Below, one piece after another: positions 43,883 to 57,340 of a DNA stretch of 64,000 nt (the stretch's first letter is position 1; every line of letters begins with the position of its first letter). Location of the stretch: positions 1,205,496-1,269,495 of the forward strand of contig QXEO01000152.1 of the NCBI GenBank assembly GCA_007115705.1, read 5' to 3'. Under the pieces are notes generated by a model. The model saw only the letters and a list, made by a program, of their open reading frames with translations, had not been told where the DNA came from and did no database searches. Source of the DNA: Dactylis glomerata. Taxonomy: Eukaryota; Streptophyta; Magnoliopsida; Poales; Poaceae. The translations under genes were made by a program, and so were the position numbers.

Positions 43883-46207
43883 TTACAACATAAAGAGGGG
43901 AAACTCAATATTGTTGAGATCCATCAAACCATGTTTCCCTCTCTCATAATAACTTTTAGTAGCATCATGAATAGAACTAACAATATAACTATCGCATAAA
44001 GCATCTCTATTATGAGCCACATGCATAAAAGAATTAATACTCCCCACATGAACAATCGTAGTAGGAGCAGATTCAACAGAATAATCACCATAATCATCAA
44101 AAACAGGAGGCATATTGTAATCATAAATATTTTTCTCCTCAAAAGTAGGTGAACTGAAAATATTATACTCATCATAATAACCATCATAAACTAGAGGTTT
44201 AGTATCATCACAAGCTAGAGAACAACTATTTCGCAAAGCATACTCATCAAACATATCATCATAAGAAGGAACATGAATAGTACTAATGGTACAACAATTA
44301 TTAATCTTAGAATTGGTACCAAAAAGATTTTCAATATCAAAAGTAGAGTGCTTTTCCCAATCATGATCACTAACATAGGTAACAGGCATAGGAACATCAT
44401 CCCAATCAGAATTATCATAATCTATAGCAGGATCATAACGTTTAGGGGAAGATACCGTGTCCTCTCACCTTTTACTCCTCTTCTTCTTCTTCTTACTCTT
44501 CTTACTCTCTCCTTTAGGAGGGAGAGACTTGAAGGGCATCTTCTCCGCATAATCTTTAGGAGGGAAAGGCATCTTCTCCACATAATCTGGTTTACTGACA
44601 GAAACAATAGAAAAAACTTTGGAGGATTCCTCCTCTCTATTAATAAGATAAAAACATCTATCAGTCCTGTCATAGCTTGGCAAAACATCAAGTTTTATAA
44701 GATTTTGTATGTAAGTATTTATGAGGCAATCTTTAGCACAATAGAGACGACAACCACGAAGGATGCTATTAATATCAACATCTCTCATATCAACCAAAGA
44801 AATCTTTCTAGATATCTCTTCACAATTCGAAAACAAAGTAAGCTCATCATGCTGATTGAGAGTAATCTTATCATCACAATACAAATCTGTGGTACTCACT
44901 CGATTAATTGGGCATTGAAAATTAAAGTGACCCTTTTTACCACAAAATTCACAAAGAAAAGGATAAAGTTCACAAACCTTTTCACCAAGCTCATCTAGAT
45001 CCTTGAGCCACATACTGGTTTCTTCATTTGCGTGGGTGATGCAATAATCTTCCTTGTTGTAACTCTGTTCACAAGGTCTATGTATTCCACAAAAATTAAC
45101 ATGCTTATAAGAAATAGAACTTTTAGAAGTTTGAGCATGTTTATTGCAATCATCGATAACAATATCACTTTCTATGCAAGTGTCCTTAAAAGGTTTATGA
45201 TACACGTCCCCATTTCCTTTAGGAACATTCATATGGGAAGCAAAGGCTTTAAAGCAATCAACCATAATTTGAGGATCAAGACCATATTTAGCACTAAGCT
45301 CTTGAAAATTAGCAGTTTCAACGAAAGACTTAATGCAATCAAACTCGTAATTCATACCTGATCCTTTACCTTTGTCGCTATCCCAACCTTCAATATTGTT
45401 TTGAATTGTTTCAAGCAGATCCCACTTGGTGTCAACATCCTTGCTTGTGAAAGACCCATCAAAGCATGCATCTAGATAGTCCTTGTAATATCCTGAAAGC
45501 CTTGCATAAAAATTATTAATAACAATATTACGGGGAAGATCATGAATAGGACATTTGTGCATTAGTAACTTCAATCTTTCCCATGCTTGGGCAATGCTTT
45601 CTCCCTCATGCGGATGAAAATTATAAATGTAGTTTCTATCTTTATAAACCTGACTAGAAGGATAGAATTTAGAATAAAAGAGATGTACAATTTCCTCCCA
45701 GTCAATAGATGGACCAACTTTAAGCAGCCGATACCACTCCTCAGCTCTGCCTTTCAATGATAAAGAGAATAGCCTCTTCTTAACTTGGTTCATTGAAATA
45801 CCTGCACACTGGAACAACTCGCATAATTCATGTATAAAAAGCAAATGATCACCAGGATGGATAGTTCCATCTCCTAAATAGCAGTTATTCATAACACGTT
45901 TAACAATCTTCATAGGTATTTCAAAAGGATGAGGAGCACAAGCATCATTAGAAACATCACATATGGGAGATAAAATATCATTAGAGCGAACTTTCTCCAC
46001 TAAAGCTGGGGAACTAAAAATATCATGCTTCACAAAACTAGCTTCCCCAAGCTTATACTTTTCTATAGCATTAGCAATAACGGGATTCAAAGCATTCATA
46101 CTAATAACATTGCTATGCGAAATAAGCTCCAAAGGTTTTTCAATTTTCTCTTCAAACACTTCATATCTAAACTTAGGAAATAGACTAAAGAACTCTTTGT
46201 TTTCCAT
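43883..46207 (-). pseudogene. G7 gag, split by a nonsense codon
   Basis: The frame runs from an ATG at 46207 to a TGA at 44465-44467 (580 codons), then continues open to 43883. G8 has CGA at the TGA position, so this is a single C-to-T change. The closing TAA (43883-43885) corresponds to CAA in G2 and G8, so it may also be a new stop. Domains are a gag core (about residues 110-260), a zinc knuckle CEFCGKKGHFNFQC (C-x2-C-x4-H-x4-C), a Lys-rich tract just before the stop and an acidic Asp/Tyr tail. The 241-codon ORF on the opposite strand (44273-44998) is a shadow. Confidence 0.85.
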
Positions 46208-46340
46208 TAAGCCTAACTAGTGAAAATAAAAACAAGAAACAAAAAGATGTAATTGCAGAATCTAAAGGATATAACTCTGAGCACTCACTAGCAACTAAAA
46301 GACTTAGTAGCCAAAGGATGTGAGTACCTTTTACCTTACC

Positions 46341-46358
46341 TCCCCGGCAACGGTGCCA
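46341..46358 (-). other. Primer-binding site of G7
   Basis: The minus strand reads TGGCACCGTTGCCGGGGA, one mismatch from the tRNA-Asp complement. G8 has the same variant. Confidence 0.75.
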
Positions 46359-46368
46359 GAAAAGAGCT

Positions 46369-47683
46369 TGATGTCTACGCACGCGTCTGTTCTTGTAGAC
46401 AGTGTTGGGCCTCCAAGTGCAGAGGTTTGTAGAGCAGCAACAAGTTTCCCTTAAGTGGATCACCCAAGGTTTATCGAACTCAGGGAGGAAGAGGTCAAAG
46501 CTATCCCTCTCAAGCAACCCTGCAATTATGATACAGAAAGTCTCTTGTGTCCCCAACACACCCAATACACTTGTCAGATGTATAGGTGCACTAGTTCGGC
46601 GAAGAGATAGCGAAATACAAGTAGTTGTGATGAATATAAGTAGTAAACGCAATCTGAAATAAAAATGGCAGCAAGCAAACATGTAACAAAATAGGAAGTA
46701 AATGGTGTGCAAAGCTTGGAAACAAGGCCTAGGGATCATACTTTCACTAGTGGACACACTCCCAACAAATATAACATAATTGAACCAATAGATACTATCA
46801 TCAATATGCATCTCAAAACAATTCTCCAATGGAAAACATACACTAATCATGCGTAGGGCTACGAAGCACTCCTCAAAGTCCATATGTACCCAAACTAGAT
46901 TGTCCCACACTATCACCGTGAACGCACTAGATGGTTCCAACAAACACCAACAATTCATAGAGACATTAACCAAAAAGATACACATGATGCACACACTAGT
47001 CATCTTTACACCATGATACGAGGTATCTCCGGAGAGTACAATAATAAAGCATAGGAGTAGCATAATATCGGAATAATAACATCTATCAATTCAACTAGAT
47101 ACAAAGCTCACGATCACATAAAGATCACATCATGGGAGAGAGAGGTGAACCACATAGCTACCGGTAGAACCCTCAGCCCCGGGGGAGAACTACTCCCTCC
47201 TCATCATAGGAGACAGCAAGGTTGATGGAGATGGCGGTGAGGTCGATGGAGACGGCAGAGACGGTGATGGAGACAGATGGAGATGGCTCCGGGGGCACTT
47301 CCCCGTCCCGACAGGGTGCTGGAACAGAGACTTCTGTCCCCCGAAATTTGTCTTTGACGGTGGCGGCACTGCGGAACTGTTCTGGGAAAAACGCCAACTC
47401 CCCTAGGGTTTTCCGTCCTGAGGCTTTATATAGGCGAAGGGGCGTCGTCAGGGGGCTGCCAGGGTGGTCTCACATGTAGGGGGCGCGGCCAGGGGCTGGG
47501 CCGCGCCCCCTCATTGTGACGCTGGCCCCTGGCCCCCCTCCGGCTCTCTTTCGGTCCTCGTCCTTTATCTGGGAAAAATATGAGTTGTGGAACTTGTTTC
47601 GTCCAATTCCGAGAATATTTCCTGTGTAGCTTTTCTGAAACACAAAAACAGCAGAAAACAGGGAACTGGCACTATGGCATCTT
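46369..47683 (-). repeat. 5' LTR of Gypsy G7, part
   Basis: In plus orientation it starts TGATGTCTACGC and stops within the U3 at 47683, where C1 inserted. The missing outer part should lie beyond 64000. Confidence 0.85.
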
Positions 47684-49380
47684 TGAAAGGAATATGCCCG
47701 AGAGGCAATAATAAAGTTGTTATTATATTATTCCGTGTTCATAATAGATGTTTATTTCTCATGCTAGAATTGTATTAATTGGAAACATTAATACTTGTGT
47801 GATTAATAAACTAAAAGAGTTCCTAGTAAAGCCTCTCTTTTATACTAGCTCATTGATTAACCGATGATCAAGGTTTCCTGATCATGAACATTGGATGTTG
47901 TTAATAACGGGGTCATATCATTAGAAGAATGATGTGATGAACACTCACACCCATAGTATGAATAGCAATACGATCAAGTCATCAAGTTCATTGCTATATC
48001 ACACTCATACGAAATAGATCTAATCCTCAGACCATGAGATCATGTTAATCACTGATACCGGAAGAGTGCTTTGATGATATCAAATGTCACACCGTCACAG
48101 GGTGATTATAAAGGTTGATTTGGGTATTCTAAAAGTATTAGTTGAGGCTCATGGATCAAGAGTGGAATTTGTCCGACCCGATGATGGGAAGATATTCTCT
48201 GGGCCCTTCTCGGTGATATTGCATTAGAATCGCTTGCAAGCATGTGACTAGGTCACGGGAATGCATTATCACGGAACGAGTAAAGAGACTTGTCGGGAAC
48301 GAGATCGAACTAGGTATGGTTGATACCAAATGATCGGATCTCAGACAAGTAATAATATCGCGAGACAAAAGGAATTAACTATGTTCGTTACTGGTTCACA
48401 CGATCACTAGTTCATCATTGAGTAAGTGGGAGTCATCATGGATTTCCAGATCCCGCTGTTGATTATTGATCGGAGAGGAGTCTCGATCATGTCCACGTTA
48501 TTCACGAACCGTAGGGTGACACACTTAAGGTTCTCCGTTGTTTTTGAGTGGATACGATACTTCGATCGAATTACAGGACAACATGAGGGTTATTTCTGAA
48601 AAGCACCGAAACTGTTTCGGATATCGAAATAACTCAAGGGTGTATTTGTTAATGTTTGTTAATTGAATGAATTAACAAATATTAAAGAAATAAAAATGTT
48701 TTATTAAATCAATAAGTGTGAATTTTAATTAGCATGAATGTCATGCATTAAAATGGGGGTTACCTCATGTTGATGAGGGGGTTACCACCATGAAGGGAAT
48801 GAAGAGGGAGGTTACCACCATGATGAGGAGGAGGAGCACCTCCTTGGGGCCGGCGCACCCCCCTTGGGGGCTGCCCCCTCCTCCCCTATAAAACCCCCTC
48901 CCTCTCCTCCTTGTCACACACTTCTTGATCCTCCCCTCCCTCGCATAGTTGCTGCCCAATTTCCGTCTCTGCTTAGTGAAGCTCTGCCGGAATTGTAGTT
49001 CGTAGTTCATACACTTGGAGAAGTGTGTGGTGGAGTGTCCGGCGGATCCCTTCTTCCGCTGCCCCGCTGGACCGAGGGCGTGGAGGAGTCGACGTCGAGC
49101 TATACGTGTGACCGAGCACGGGGGCGCTGCCACTTGTGGCGCCATGTACACGATCTTGTGATCGTCAAGTGAACCACTACGTCGACTACGTCAAGTGAAT
49201 AACTATGTCGACTACGTGCGTCTACATCGACTCTCCATCGTCAACGTTTGTGCGGGAGCGTAATCCCCGCTTACGGTCATCGAGGGTTAGTCTCCGTTGC
49301 TACCACCTCGTAGAGTATCTTGGCTAGAAAATGTGTTCTTGCGTAGGAATTTTTTTGTTTTCTATGCTACGAACCCATCA
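47684..49380 (+). repeat. 5' LTR of copia C1
   Basis: It starts TGAAAGGAATATGCCCGAG and ends AACCCATCA, with TATAAAA at 48887-48893. The start resembles BARE-1/Angela-type LTRs, from memory. Confidence 0.88.
48887..48893 (+). promoter_or_regulatory. TATA box in the C1 LTR
   Basis: CCCCTATAAAACCCC follows a C-rich stretch, as in many plant Copia LTR promoters. Confidence 0.6.
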
Positions 49381-49381
49381 G

Positions 49382-49395
49382 TGGTATCAGAGCCA
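49382..49395 (+). other. Initiator tRNA-Met primer-binding site of C1
   Basis: TGGTATCAGAGCCA is the complement of the plant initiator tRNA-Met 3' end and follows the LTR by one base. Confidence 0.9.
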
Positions 49396-50559
49396 TATCT
49401 ATGCGTAGTTGGTATGCATGGCTAGAACACATGTGGATGTGGGCGTTGATGATCATGTTATTGCAATTTTTTTGTATTTTGGATCATAGTGGCATAGTGG
49501 GTTGAAGCTGCCCGAGACTAACCTTACGTGACCGCGTTCACGAGACTTGTCCCACACTTGACATGCTTTGGCATATGTGGCTTTGCGGGTGTACGTTTCT
49601 CCCACTATAGTTATGATCTATTTTACAAATAGTTGTTAATAATATTTTTATCACCGTTGTGATTTCATGTTTGTAGGTAAGAACGGTTCTTCCTAGAAAG
49701 CCCCAAACCACGTAAAATATGCAAGACAAATTAGAAACGTCTAACTTATTTTTGCAGGGCATGTGATGTGATATGGTTAAATTGTTTATGTTACAAATTG
49801 TATGCGATGATCCTTTTTGTAAGTTATAAACAACCGGCAGGAGCCATATGGTTGTCTTTATATTTAAATGGCATGCGTGCCGTATATATATATCCAAGTG
49901 ATATATTGTAATAGAGGAAGACAACCAAGGTGGTGCGCCATGGACCTTGGTGCTACGCCGGTGGAATGATGGAGATCATACAATGACGCACAAGATGGAG
50001 ATCGAATGTGTGAAGGACCATATCATATCACATTATATATGCATGTGATGTTTATCCTTTTATGCATCTTATTCTGCTTAGATTTGATCACGCGGTAGCA
50101 TTATAAGATGATCCCTCTCACATAAATATCAAGATAAAAATGTGTTCTCCCATAACATGCACCGTCAAGAAAGTTCGTCGTTTTGAGACACCTCGTGATG
50201 ATCGGGTGTGATAGACTCTACATTCACATACGACGGGTGTAAGACAGTTTTACACACGCAAATGTTATGGTTCTACTTGGCGAGCCTAGCATGTACAGAC
50301 ATGGCCTCGGAACACGAACCGAAAGGTTAAGCATGAGTCATATGGTTGATATGATGAACATGGTGATGTTTGCCTTTGAAACTATACCGTTGCACGTGAT
50401 GATCGGTTGCGGTATAGTGGATTTGGTTCGTGTAGTCACTTAAGAAAACTAGGAGGGATGTTGTTTTTAAGTGGGAGTTCACGTAGAATTTTTGATTTAA
50501 CCTGAACTCATTCTATTATGAACTTAGTCTAAATTAACTTTGCAAATAATTTGTAGATC
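49396..50559 (+). other. Long 5' leader of copia C1
   Basis: About 1.16 kb between the primer site and the gag ATG without a credible ORF. Such leaders carry packaging and dimerisation signals in related elements; none can be pinpointed here. Confidence 0.5.
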
Positions 50560-53500
50560 ATGGCACCACCTGCTCTAAATTTCAATGCGTTCATGGAGAA
50601 AGAAAAACTAGCCACCAATGGTAGCAACTTCACCAACTGGGCACTTAACTTGAGGATCCTCCTCAATGCCTCTCAAAAGGGCTATGTGGTTGAGGCACCG
50701 CTAGGTAACCCGCCTGCAGAAAATGCTCCCAATAAAGAGAAAAATGTTTTTCTGACTCATAAGGAGGACCACAATTTAGTTCATTGCGGCATACTGTATG
50801 GACTTGAGCCGGAGCTGCAAAAATGTTTCGAGAACAGCAACGCTTATGATACAATGGGAGAGTTGAAACTGATCTTTGACTCCCATACTGCCGTAGAGAG
50901 TTATGATGCTTCAGAAAAGTTCTTTAGCTGCATGATGGAAGAGAACAGCTCCGTTAGTGAGCACGTACTCAAAATGTCTGGGTACGCCGATAAGCTCATC
51001 TCTTTGGGAATAACGATTCCCAATGAGTTAGGAATACATCGGGTTCTCCAATCTCTCCCGCCTAGCTTCAAAGGCTTTGTGATGAACTACAACATGCAGG
51101 GCATGAGGAAGTCTCTCCCCGAGCTTCTCTCAATGCTTAAGACTGCAGAAGTGGAGATCAAAAAGGAACATCAAGTGTTGATGGTCAATAAGACCACTAG
51201 TTTCAAGAAAGGTAGAAAGGATAATAAGTCCAAGGGTAGAAACAAGAAGGACGGCAAATCTGTTGCCGGTTCTGAGAAGAAACCCAAGGCTGGTCCTAAA
51301 CCTGAAACTGAGTGCTTTTACTGTAAGGAAATGGGGCACTGGAAGCGCAACTGCCCAAAGTATCTGGCGGATAAGAAGAACGGGAAGATTAACAAAGGTA
51401 TACATGATATAAATGTTATTGATGTGTACCTTACTAGTAGTCGCAATAGCACCTGGGTATTTGATACTGGTTCGGTTGCTCACATATGTAACTCAAAACA
51501 GGGGCTAAATAATAAGAGACAACTTGCGAAGGATGAGGTCACGATGTGCGTCGGCAATGGATCAAAAGTTGATGTGATCGCCGTCGGGACGCTGCCTCTA
51601 CATTTACCATCTGGATTAGTTTTAAACCTGAATAAATGTTATTTGGTGCCTGCATTGAGCATGAACATTATATCCGGATCCTGTTTAATGTGAGACAATT
51701 ATTCATTCCAGTCTGAGAACAATGGTTGTTTGATTTATATGAATAATATCTTTTATGGACATGCACTTGAGAAGAAAGGTTTATTTCTTTTGAATCTTGA
51801 TAGTGATGAAACACATATTCATAATGTGAATGCCAAAAGAATTAAGTCAAATGATGATATAGCCACATACATGTGGCACTGCCATTTAGGTCATATTGGT
51901 GTTAAACGCATGAAGAAGCTTCATTCGGATGGACTTCTGGAATCACTTGATTATGAATCATTTGAGACATGCGAGCCATGTCTTATGGGCAAGATAACTA
52001 GAACGCCATTTTCCGGTTCAATGGAACGGGCGACAGACTTATTGGAAATCATACATACCGATGTATGTGGACCTATGAGTGTGCCGGCGCGTGGTGGATA
52101 TTGTTATTTTGTTACTTTCACTGATGACTTAAGTAGATATGGGTATATTTACTTAATGAAACACAAGTCTGAAACGTTTGAAAAGTTCAAAGAATTTCAG
52201 AGTGAAGTAGAAAATCATCGTAACAGAAAGATTAAATTTCTACGATCTGATCGTGGAGGAGAATATCTTAGTTACGAGTTTGGCGCACATATGAGAGAAT
52301 GTGGAATAGTTTCACAACTCACTCACGCAGGAATGCCACAACGAAATGGTGTATCCGAACGTCGTAACCGTACCTTATTGGATATGGTTCGGTCTATGAT
52401 GTCTCTTACCGATCTGTCACTATCTTTTTGGGGTTATGCGCTAGAAACAGCCGCTTTTACTTTAAATAGGGCTCCATCTAAATCCGTTGAAACGACACCG
52501 TATGAATTATGGTTTGGAAACAAACCTAAGCTGTCATTTCTAAAAGTTTGGGGATGCGATGTTTATGTGAAGAAACTTCAGCCTGATAAACTCGAACCCA
52601 AAGCGGAAAAATGCGTCTTCATAGGATACCCTAAAGAAACAATTGGGTACACCTTCTATCACAGATCCGAAGGCAAAGTGTTTGTTGCTAAGAACGGATC
52701 CTTTTTGGAGAAGGAGTTTCTCTCGAAAGGTGTGAATAGTAGGAAGGTAGAACTCGATGAGGTTATTGAACCTCCTCTTCATAAATTGGTGAGTGGCACA
52801 GCGCCGGAAAACATTCCGGTGGTGACTTCACCAAATGAAGTGGGAGCTAATGATGAAGATCATGAAACTCCAAAAGAGGATGCTACGGAACCTCGCAGGT
52901 CGACAAGAACACGTGCCACTCCGGAATGGTACGGTGATCTTATCGTAAATGCCATTGTTGAGAACGATGACCCTGCGACGTATGATGAAGCAATGATGAG
53001 CCCAGATTCCAACAAATGGCATGAAGCCATGAAATCCGAAATGGAATCCATGTATGAAAACCAAGTATGGACTTTGGTGGAACTTCCCAATGACTGAAAG
53101 GCCATTGAGAATAAATGGATTTTCAAGAAGAAAACAGACGCTGATGGTAATGTGACCGTCTATAAAGCACGACTTGTCGCAAAAGGTTTCCGACAAATTC
53201 AAGGAATTGACTACGATGAGACTTTCTCACCCATAGCGATGCTAAAGTCTGTTAGGATTATGTTAGCAATTGCTGCATTTTTCGATTATGAAATTTGGCA
53301 GATGGATGTGAAAACCGCGTTCCTTAATGGTAACATTGAGGAAGAGTTGTACATGGTACAGCCCAAGGGCTTTGTTGATCCTAAGGATGCTGACAAGGTG
53401 TGCAAACTTCAGCGATCCATCTATGGACTGAAGCAAGCATCCCGGAGTTGGAATCTCTGTTTTGACGAAGTTATCAAAGGGTTTGGATTTGTCAAAACTT

Positions 53501-54543
53501 ATGGAGAAACTTATATTTACAAGAAAGTGAGTGGGAGCTCTGTAACATTTCTAATATTATATGTGGATGACATATTGCTGATTGGAAATGATATGGAACT
53601 TTTGAAGAGCGTAAAAGATTACTTAAACAGTAAGTTTTCGATGAAAGACCTTGGTGAAGCGGCGTATATTTTAGGCATCAAAATCTATAGAGATAGATCA
53701 AGACGCTTAATTGGGCTATCACAAAGTACATACCTTGACAAGATTCTAAAGAGGTTTAGAATGGAGGATAGTAAGAAAGGGTTCTTACATATGTTGCAAG
53801 GAAAGATCTTGAGTAAGACTCAAGGTCCGGCTACAGCTGAAGATAGAGAAGAGATGAATAAGATTCCCTATGCCTCTGCCATAGGCTCTATCATGTATGC
53901 CATGTTATGTACAAGACCAGATGTGGCACATGCTATTAGTTTGACTAGTAGGTACCAATCTGTTCCAGGTTTGGAACAATGGACGGCGGTCAAGAATATC
54001 CTTAAGTACTTACGAAGGACTAAGGATATGTTTCTCGTATATGGCGGTGAAGAAGAGCTCGTCGCAAGTTGTTACGTCGATGCTAGCTTTGACACTGATC
54101 CGGATGACTCTAAGTCTCAATCCGGGTATGTATTTGTTATGAATGGAGGAGCAGTAAGCTGGAGGAGTTCCAAGCAAAGCGTGGTGGCGAGATCAACAAC
54201 AGAGGCGGAATACATTGCTGCTTCAGAAGCGGCGGAGGAAGCAGTTTGGATGAAGGAGTTCATATCTGAACTGGGTGTGGTTCCGAGTGCATTGGATCCA
54301 ATGGTTATCTATTGCGACAACAATGGTGCCATAGCCAATACTCAGGAGCCAAGGTCTCACAAGAAATTCAAGCATGTAAAGCGCTAATTTCACTCCATCC
54401 GTGAGCATGTCACGGATGGTGATGTAAAGATTTGCAAAGTACACATGGATCTGAATGTGGCAGATCCGCTGACTAAAGCTCTCCCCAAGGCAAAATATGA
54501 TCAGCACCAGAACTCAATGGATGTTAGATTCATCACTATGTAA
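50560..54543 (+). pseudogene. C1 gag-pol polyprotein with three internal stops
   Basis: One frame of 1,327 codons runs from ATG 50560 to TAA 54541-54543 with no frameshift, but stops lie at 51691 (TGA), 53095 (TGA) and 54385 (TAA). Domains in order are gag; zinc knuckle CFYCKEMGHWKRNC (from residue 252); protease FDTGSVAHIC (Asp302); GAG-pre-integrase (WHCHLGHIG); integrase core with D (HTDVCGPM), D (RSDRGGEY) and E (NGVSERRN); reverse transcriptase (LVAKGFRQIQGIDY, catalytic YVDD near 53560); RNase H (VDASFDTD, STTEAEY, CDNNGA). The first stop sits where an Arg CGA is likely and the second where Trp is expected. C1 could not make a full polyprotein without readthrough. Confidence 0.92.
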
Positions 54544-54565
54544 TCTAGATTATTGACTCTAGTGC

Positions 54566-54576
54566 AAGTGGGAGAC
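54566..54576 (+). other. Polypurine tract of C1
   Basis: AAGTGGGAGAC lies directly against the 3' LTR start and would prime plus-strand synthesis. Confidence 0.75.
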
Positions 54577-55635
54577 TGAAAGGAATATGCCCGAGAGGCA
54601 ATAATAAAGTTGTTATTATATTATTCCGTGTTCATAATAGATGTTTATTTCTCATGCTAGAATTGTATTAATCGGAAACATTAATACTTGTGTGATTAAT
54701 AAACTAAAAGAGTTCCTAGTAAAGCCTCTCTTTTATACTAGCTCGTTGATTAACCGATGATCAAGGTTTCCTGATCATGAACATTGGATGTTGTTAATAA
54801 CGGGGTCATATCATTAGAAGAATGATGTGATGAACACTCACATCCATAGTACGAATAGCAATACGATCAAGTCATCAAGTTCATTACTATATCAAACTCA
54901 TACGAAATAGTTCTAATCCTCAGACCATGAGATCATGTTCATTACTGATACCGGAAGAGTGCTTTGATGATATCAAACGTCACACCATCATAGGGTGATT
55001 ATAAAGGTTGATTTGGGTATTCTGAAAGTATTAGTTGAGGCTCATGGATCAAGAGTGGAATTTGTCCGACCCGATGACGGGAAGATATTCTCTGGGCCCT
55101 TCTCGGTGATATTGCATTAGAATCGCTTGCAAGCATGTGACTAGGTCACAGGAATGCATTATCACGGAACGAGTAAAGAGACTTGTCAAGAACGAGATCG
55201 AACTAGGTATGGTTGATACCAAATGATCGAATCTCGGACAAGTAATAATATCGCGAGACAAAAGGAATTAACTATGTTCGTTACTGGTTCACACGATCAC
55301 TAGTTCATCATTGAGTAAGTGGGAGTCATCATGGATTTCTAGATCCCGCTGTTGATTATTGATCGGAGAGGAGTCTCGATCATGACCACGTTATTCACGA
55401 ACCGTAGGGTGACACACTTAAGGTTCGCCGTCGTTTTTGAGTGGATACGATACTCCGATCGAATTACAGGACAGCATGAGGGTTATTTCTGAAAAGCACC
55501 GAAACTATTTCGGATATCGAAATAACTCAAGGGTGTATTGGTTAATGTTTGTTAATTGAATGAATTAACAAATATTAAAGAAATAAAAATGTTTTATTAA
55601 ATCAATAAGTGTGAATTTTAATTAGCATGAATGTC
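54577..55635 (+). repeat. 3' LTR of copia C1, first part
   Basis: It matches 47684-48735 and stops in GAATGTC, where G8 inserted. The ATGTC at 55631-55635 is repeated after G8. Confidence 0.9.
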
Positions 55636-57200
55636 TGATACGTCTCAAACGTATCTATAATTTTTGATGCTCCATGCTTATTTTTACACCATTTGCCTTG
55701 TGTTTCGTTACACTTTGTAGCGTTTTTACGCGATTTCTAGAACTAACCTATTGACAAGATGCCACAGTGCCAGTTCCCTGTTTTCTGCTGTTTTTGTGTT
55801 TCAGAAAAGCTACACAGGAAATATTCTCGGAATTGGACGAAACAAGTTCCTGAAGTCTTATTTTCCCAGAAGCTTCCAGAGATTCAAAGAGGCGAAGGAG
55901 AGGGGCCACAGGCCAGCCTCACACTTGGCTCACGCGGGCCAGCCCCTGGCCGCGCCGCCTAGGTGTGAGGAGGCCTGGGGCCACTCCTGATGACGCCGCT
56001 TCGCCTATAAGAAGCCTCGGGACGGAAAACCCTAAGAGGGTCGGCAATTTTCCAGAAAGAGTTCCGCAGTTCCGCCGCCGCCACCGACAAATTTCGGGGG
56101 AGAGAAGTCTCTGTTCCGGTACCCTGCCGGGATGGGGAAGTGCTCCCGGAGCCATCTCCATCGGTCTCCATCGCCGTCTCCGCCGTCTCCATCGACCTCA
56201 CCGCCATCTCCATCAACCTTGCTGTCTCCCATGATGTGATCTACCGGTAGCTATGTGGGCTGAGGGAGTAGTTCATCCCCAGGGCTGAGGGCTCTACCGG
56301 TAGCTATGTGGTTCACCTCTCTCTCCCATGATGTGATCTTTATGTGATCGTGAGCTTTGTATCATGTTGAACAAGTAGATGTTATTATTCAGATATTATG
56401 TGTACTCTAGTGGTGATATTAAAGTAATCTATTCCTCCTGCCATGGTGTAACGGTGACAGTGCATGCATCATGGTGGTACTTGGTCTAGGCTGCGATTGT
56501 GATCTCTTAAGGATTATGAGAATAATTATTACTATGATAGTATTGAAGTGATCTATTCCTCCTTTCATGGTGTAATGTTGACAGTGTGTGCACCGTGTTA
56601 GTACTTGGTCTAACTTGCAATAATATCTATCTTGAATTGTGATCTGATTTGGATATCTCTATGAGTGGTGTTTGTCAAGTACTTGATGAACTTTGAGGAG
56701 TGCTTCGTAGCCCTATGCAATGATTAGTGTTATTCAATAGGAGAGTAATTCAGAGTACCATAGTGAAGGGAAGTTATTTATTTGTTCAATCATGTTATAT
56801 TTGTTGGGAGTGTGTCCACTAGTGAAAGTATGATCCCTAGGCCTTGTTTCCAAGCATTGCACACCGTTTACTTCCTGTTTTGTTACATGTTTGCTCGCAG
56901 CGATTTTTATTCCAGATTGCATTTACTACTTATAATCATCTATACCGCTTGTATTTCACTATCTCTTCGCCGAACTAGTGCACCTATACATCTGACAAGT
57001 GTATTGGGTGTATTGGGGACACAAGAGACTTTCTGTATCGTAATTGCAGGGTTGCTTGAGAGGGATAGCTTTGACCTCTTCCTCCCTAAGTTCGATAAAC
57101 CTTGGGTGATCCACTTAAGGGAAACTTGCTGCTGCTCTACAAACCTCTGCACTTGGAGGCCCAACACTGTCTACAAGAACAGAAGCGTGTGTAGACATCA
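55636..57200 (+). repeat. 5' LTR of Gypsy G8
   Basis: It starts TGATACGTCTC and ends GTAGACATCA, with TATAAG at 56006-56011. It is 22 bp longer than its 3' partner because of a patch at 56226-56291 stitched from nearby sequence. Confidence 0.92.
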
Positions 57201-57210
57201 AGCTCTTTTC

Positions 57211-57228
57211 TGGCACCGTTGCCGGGGA
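57211..57228 (+). other. Primer-binding site of G8
   Basis: TGGCACCGTTGCCGGGGA has one mismatch to the tRNA-Asp complement and lies ten bases after the LTR. Confidence 0.8.
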
Positions 57229-57340
57229 GGTAAGGTAAAAGGTACTCGCATCCTCCTGTGTGAGTGCTCGGAGTTATTTCCTTTAGATTCTGCAATTACA
57301 TCTTTTTGTTTCTTATTTTTATTTTCACTAGTTAGGCTTA

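Larger units (their letters stand above)
39315..47683 (-). mobile_element. Gypsy G7 (same family as G2 and G8), interrupted by copia C1
   Basis: Read on the minus strand, the order is 5' LTR (from beyond the window to 46369), tRNA-Asp-like primer site, gag, long noncoding region and 3' LTR (40750-39315). C1 has split the 5' LTR at 47683/47684. No polymerase genes are present. The two LTRs differ by roughly 4-5% by eye, the highest of the three dated elements in this nest. Confidence 0.88.

Noticed and set aside
44273..44998. 241-codon ORF on the plus strand opposite G7 gag (similar ones at 3965-4390 and 58829-59311)
   Set aside because: Antisense shadow of the Lys/Asp-rich gag tail; its Ile/Arg-rich composition is the reverse complement of that low-complexity code.
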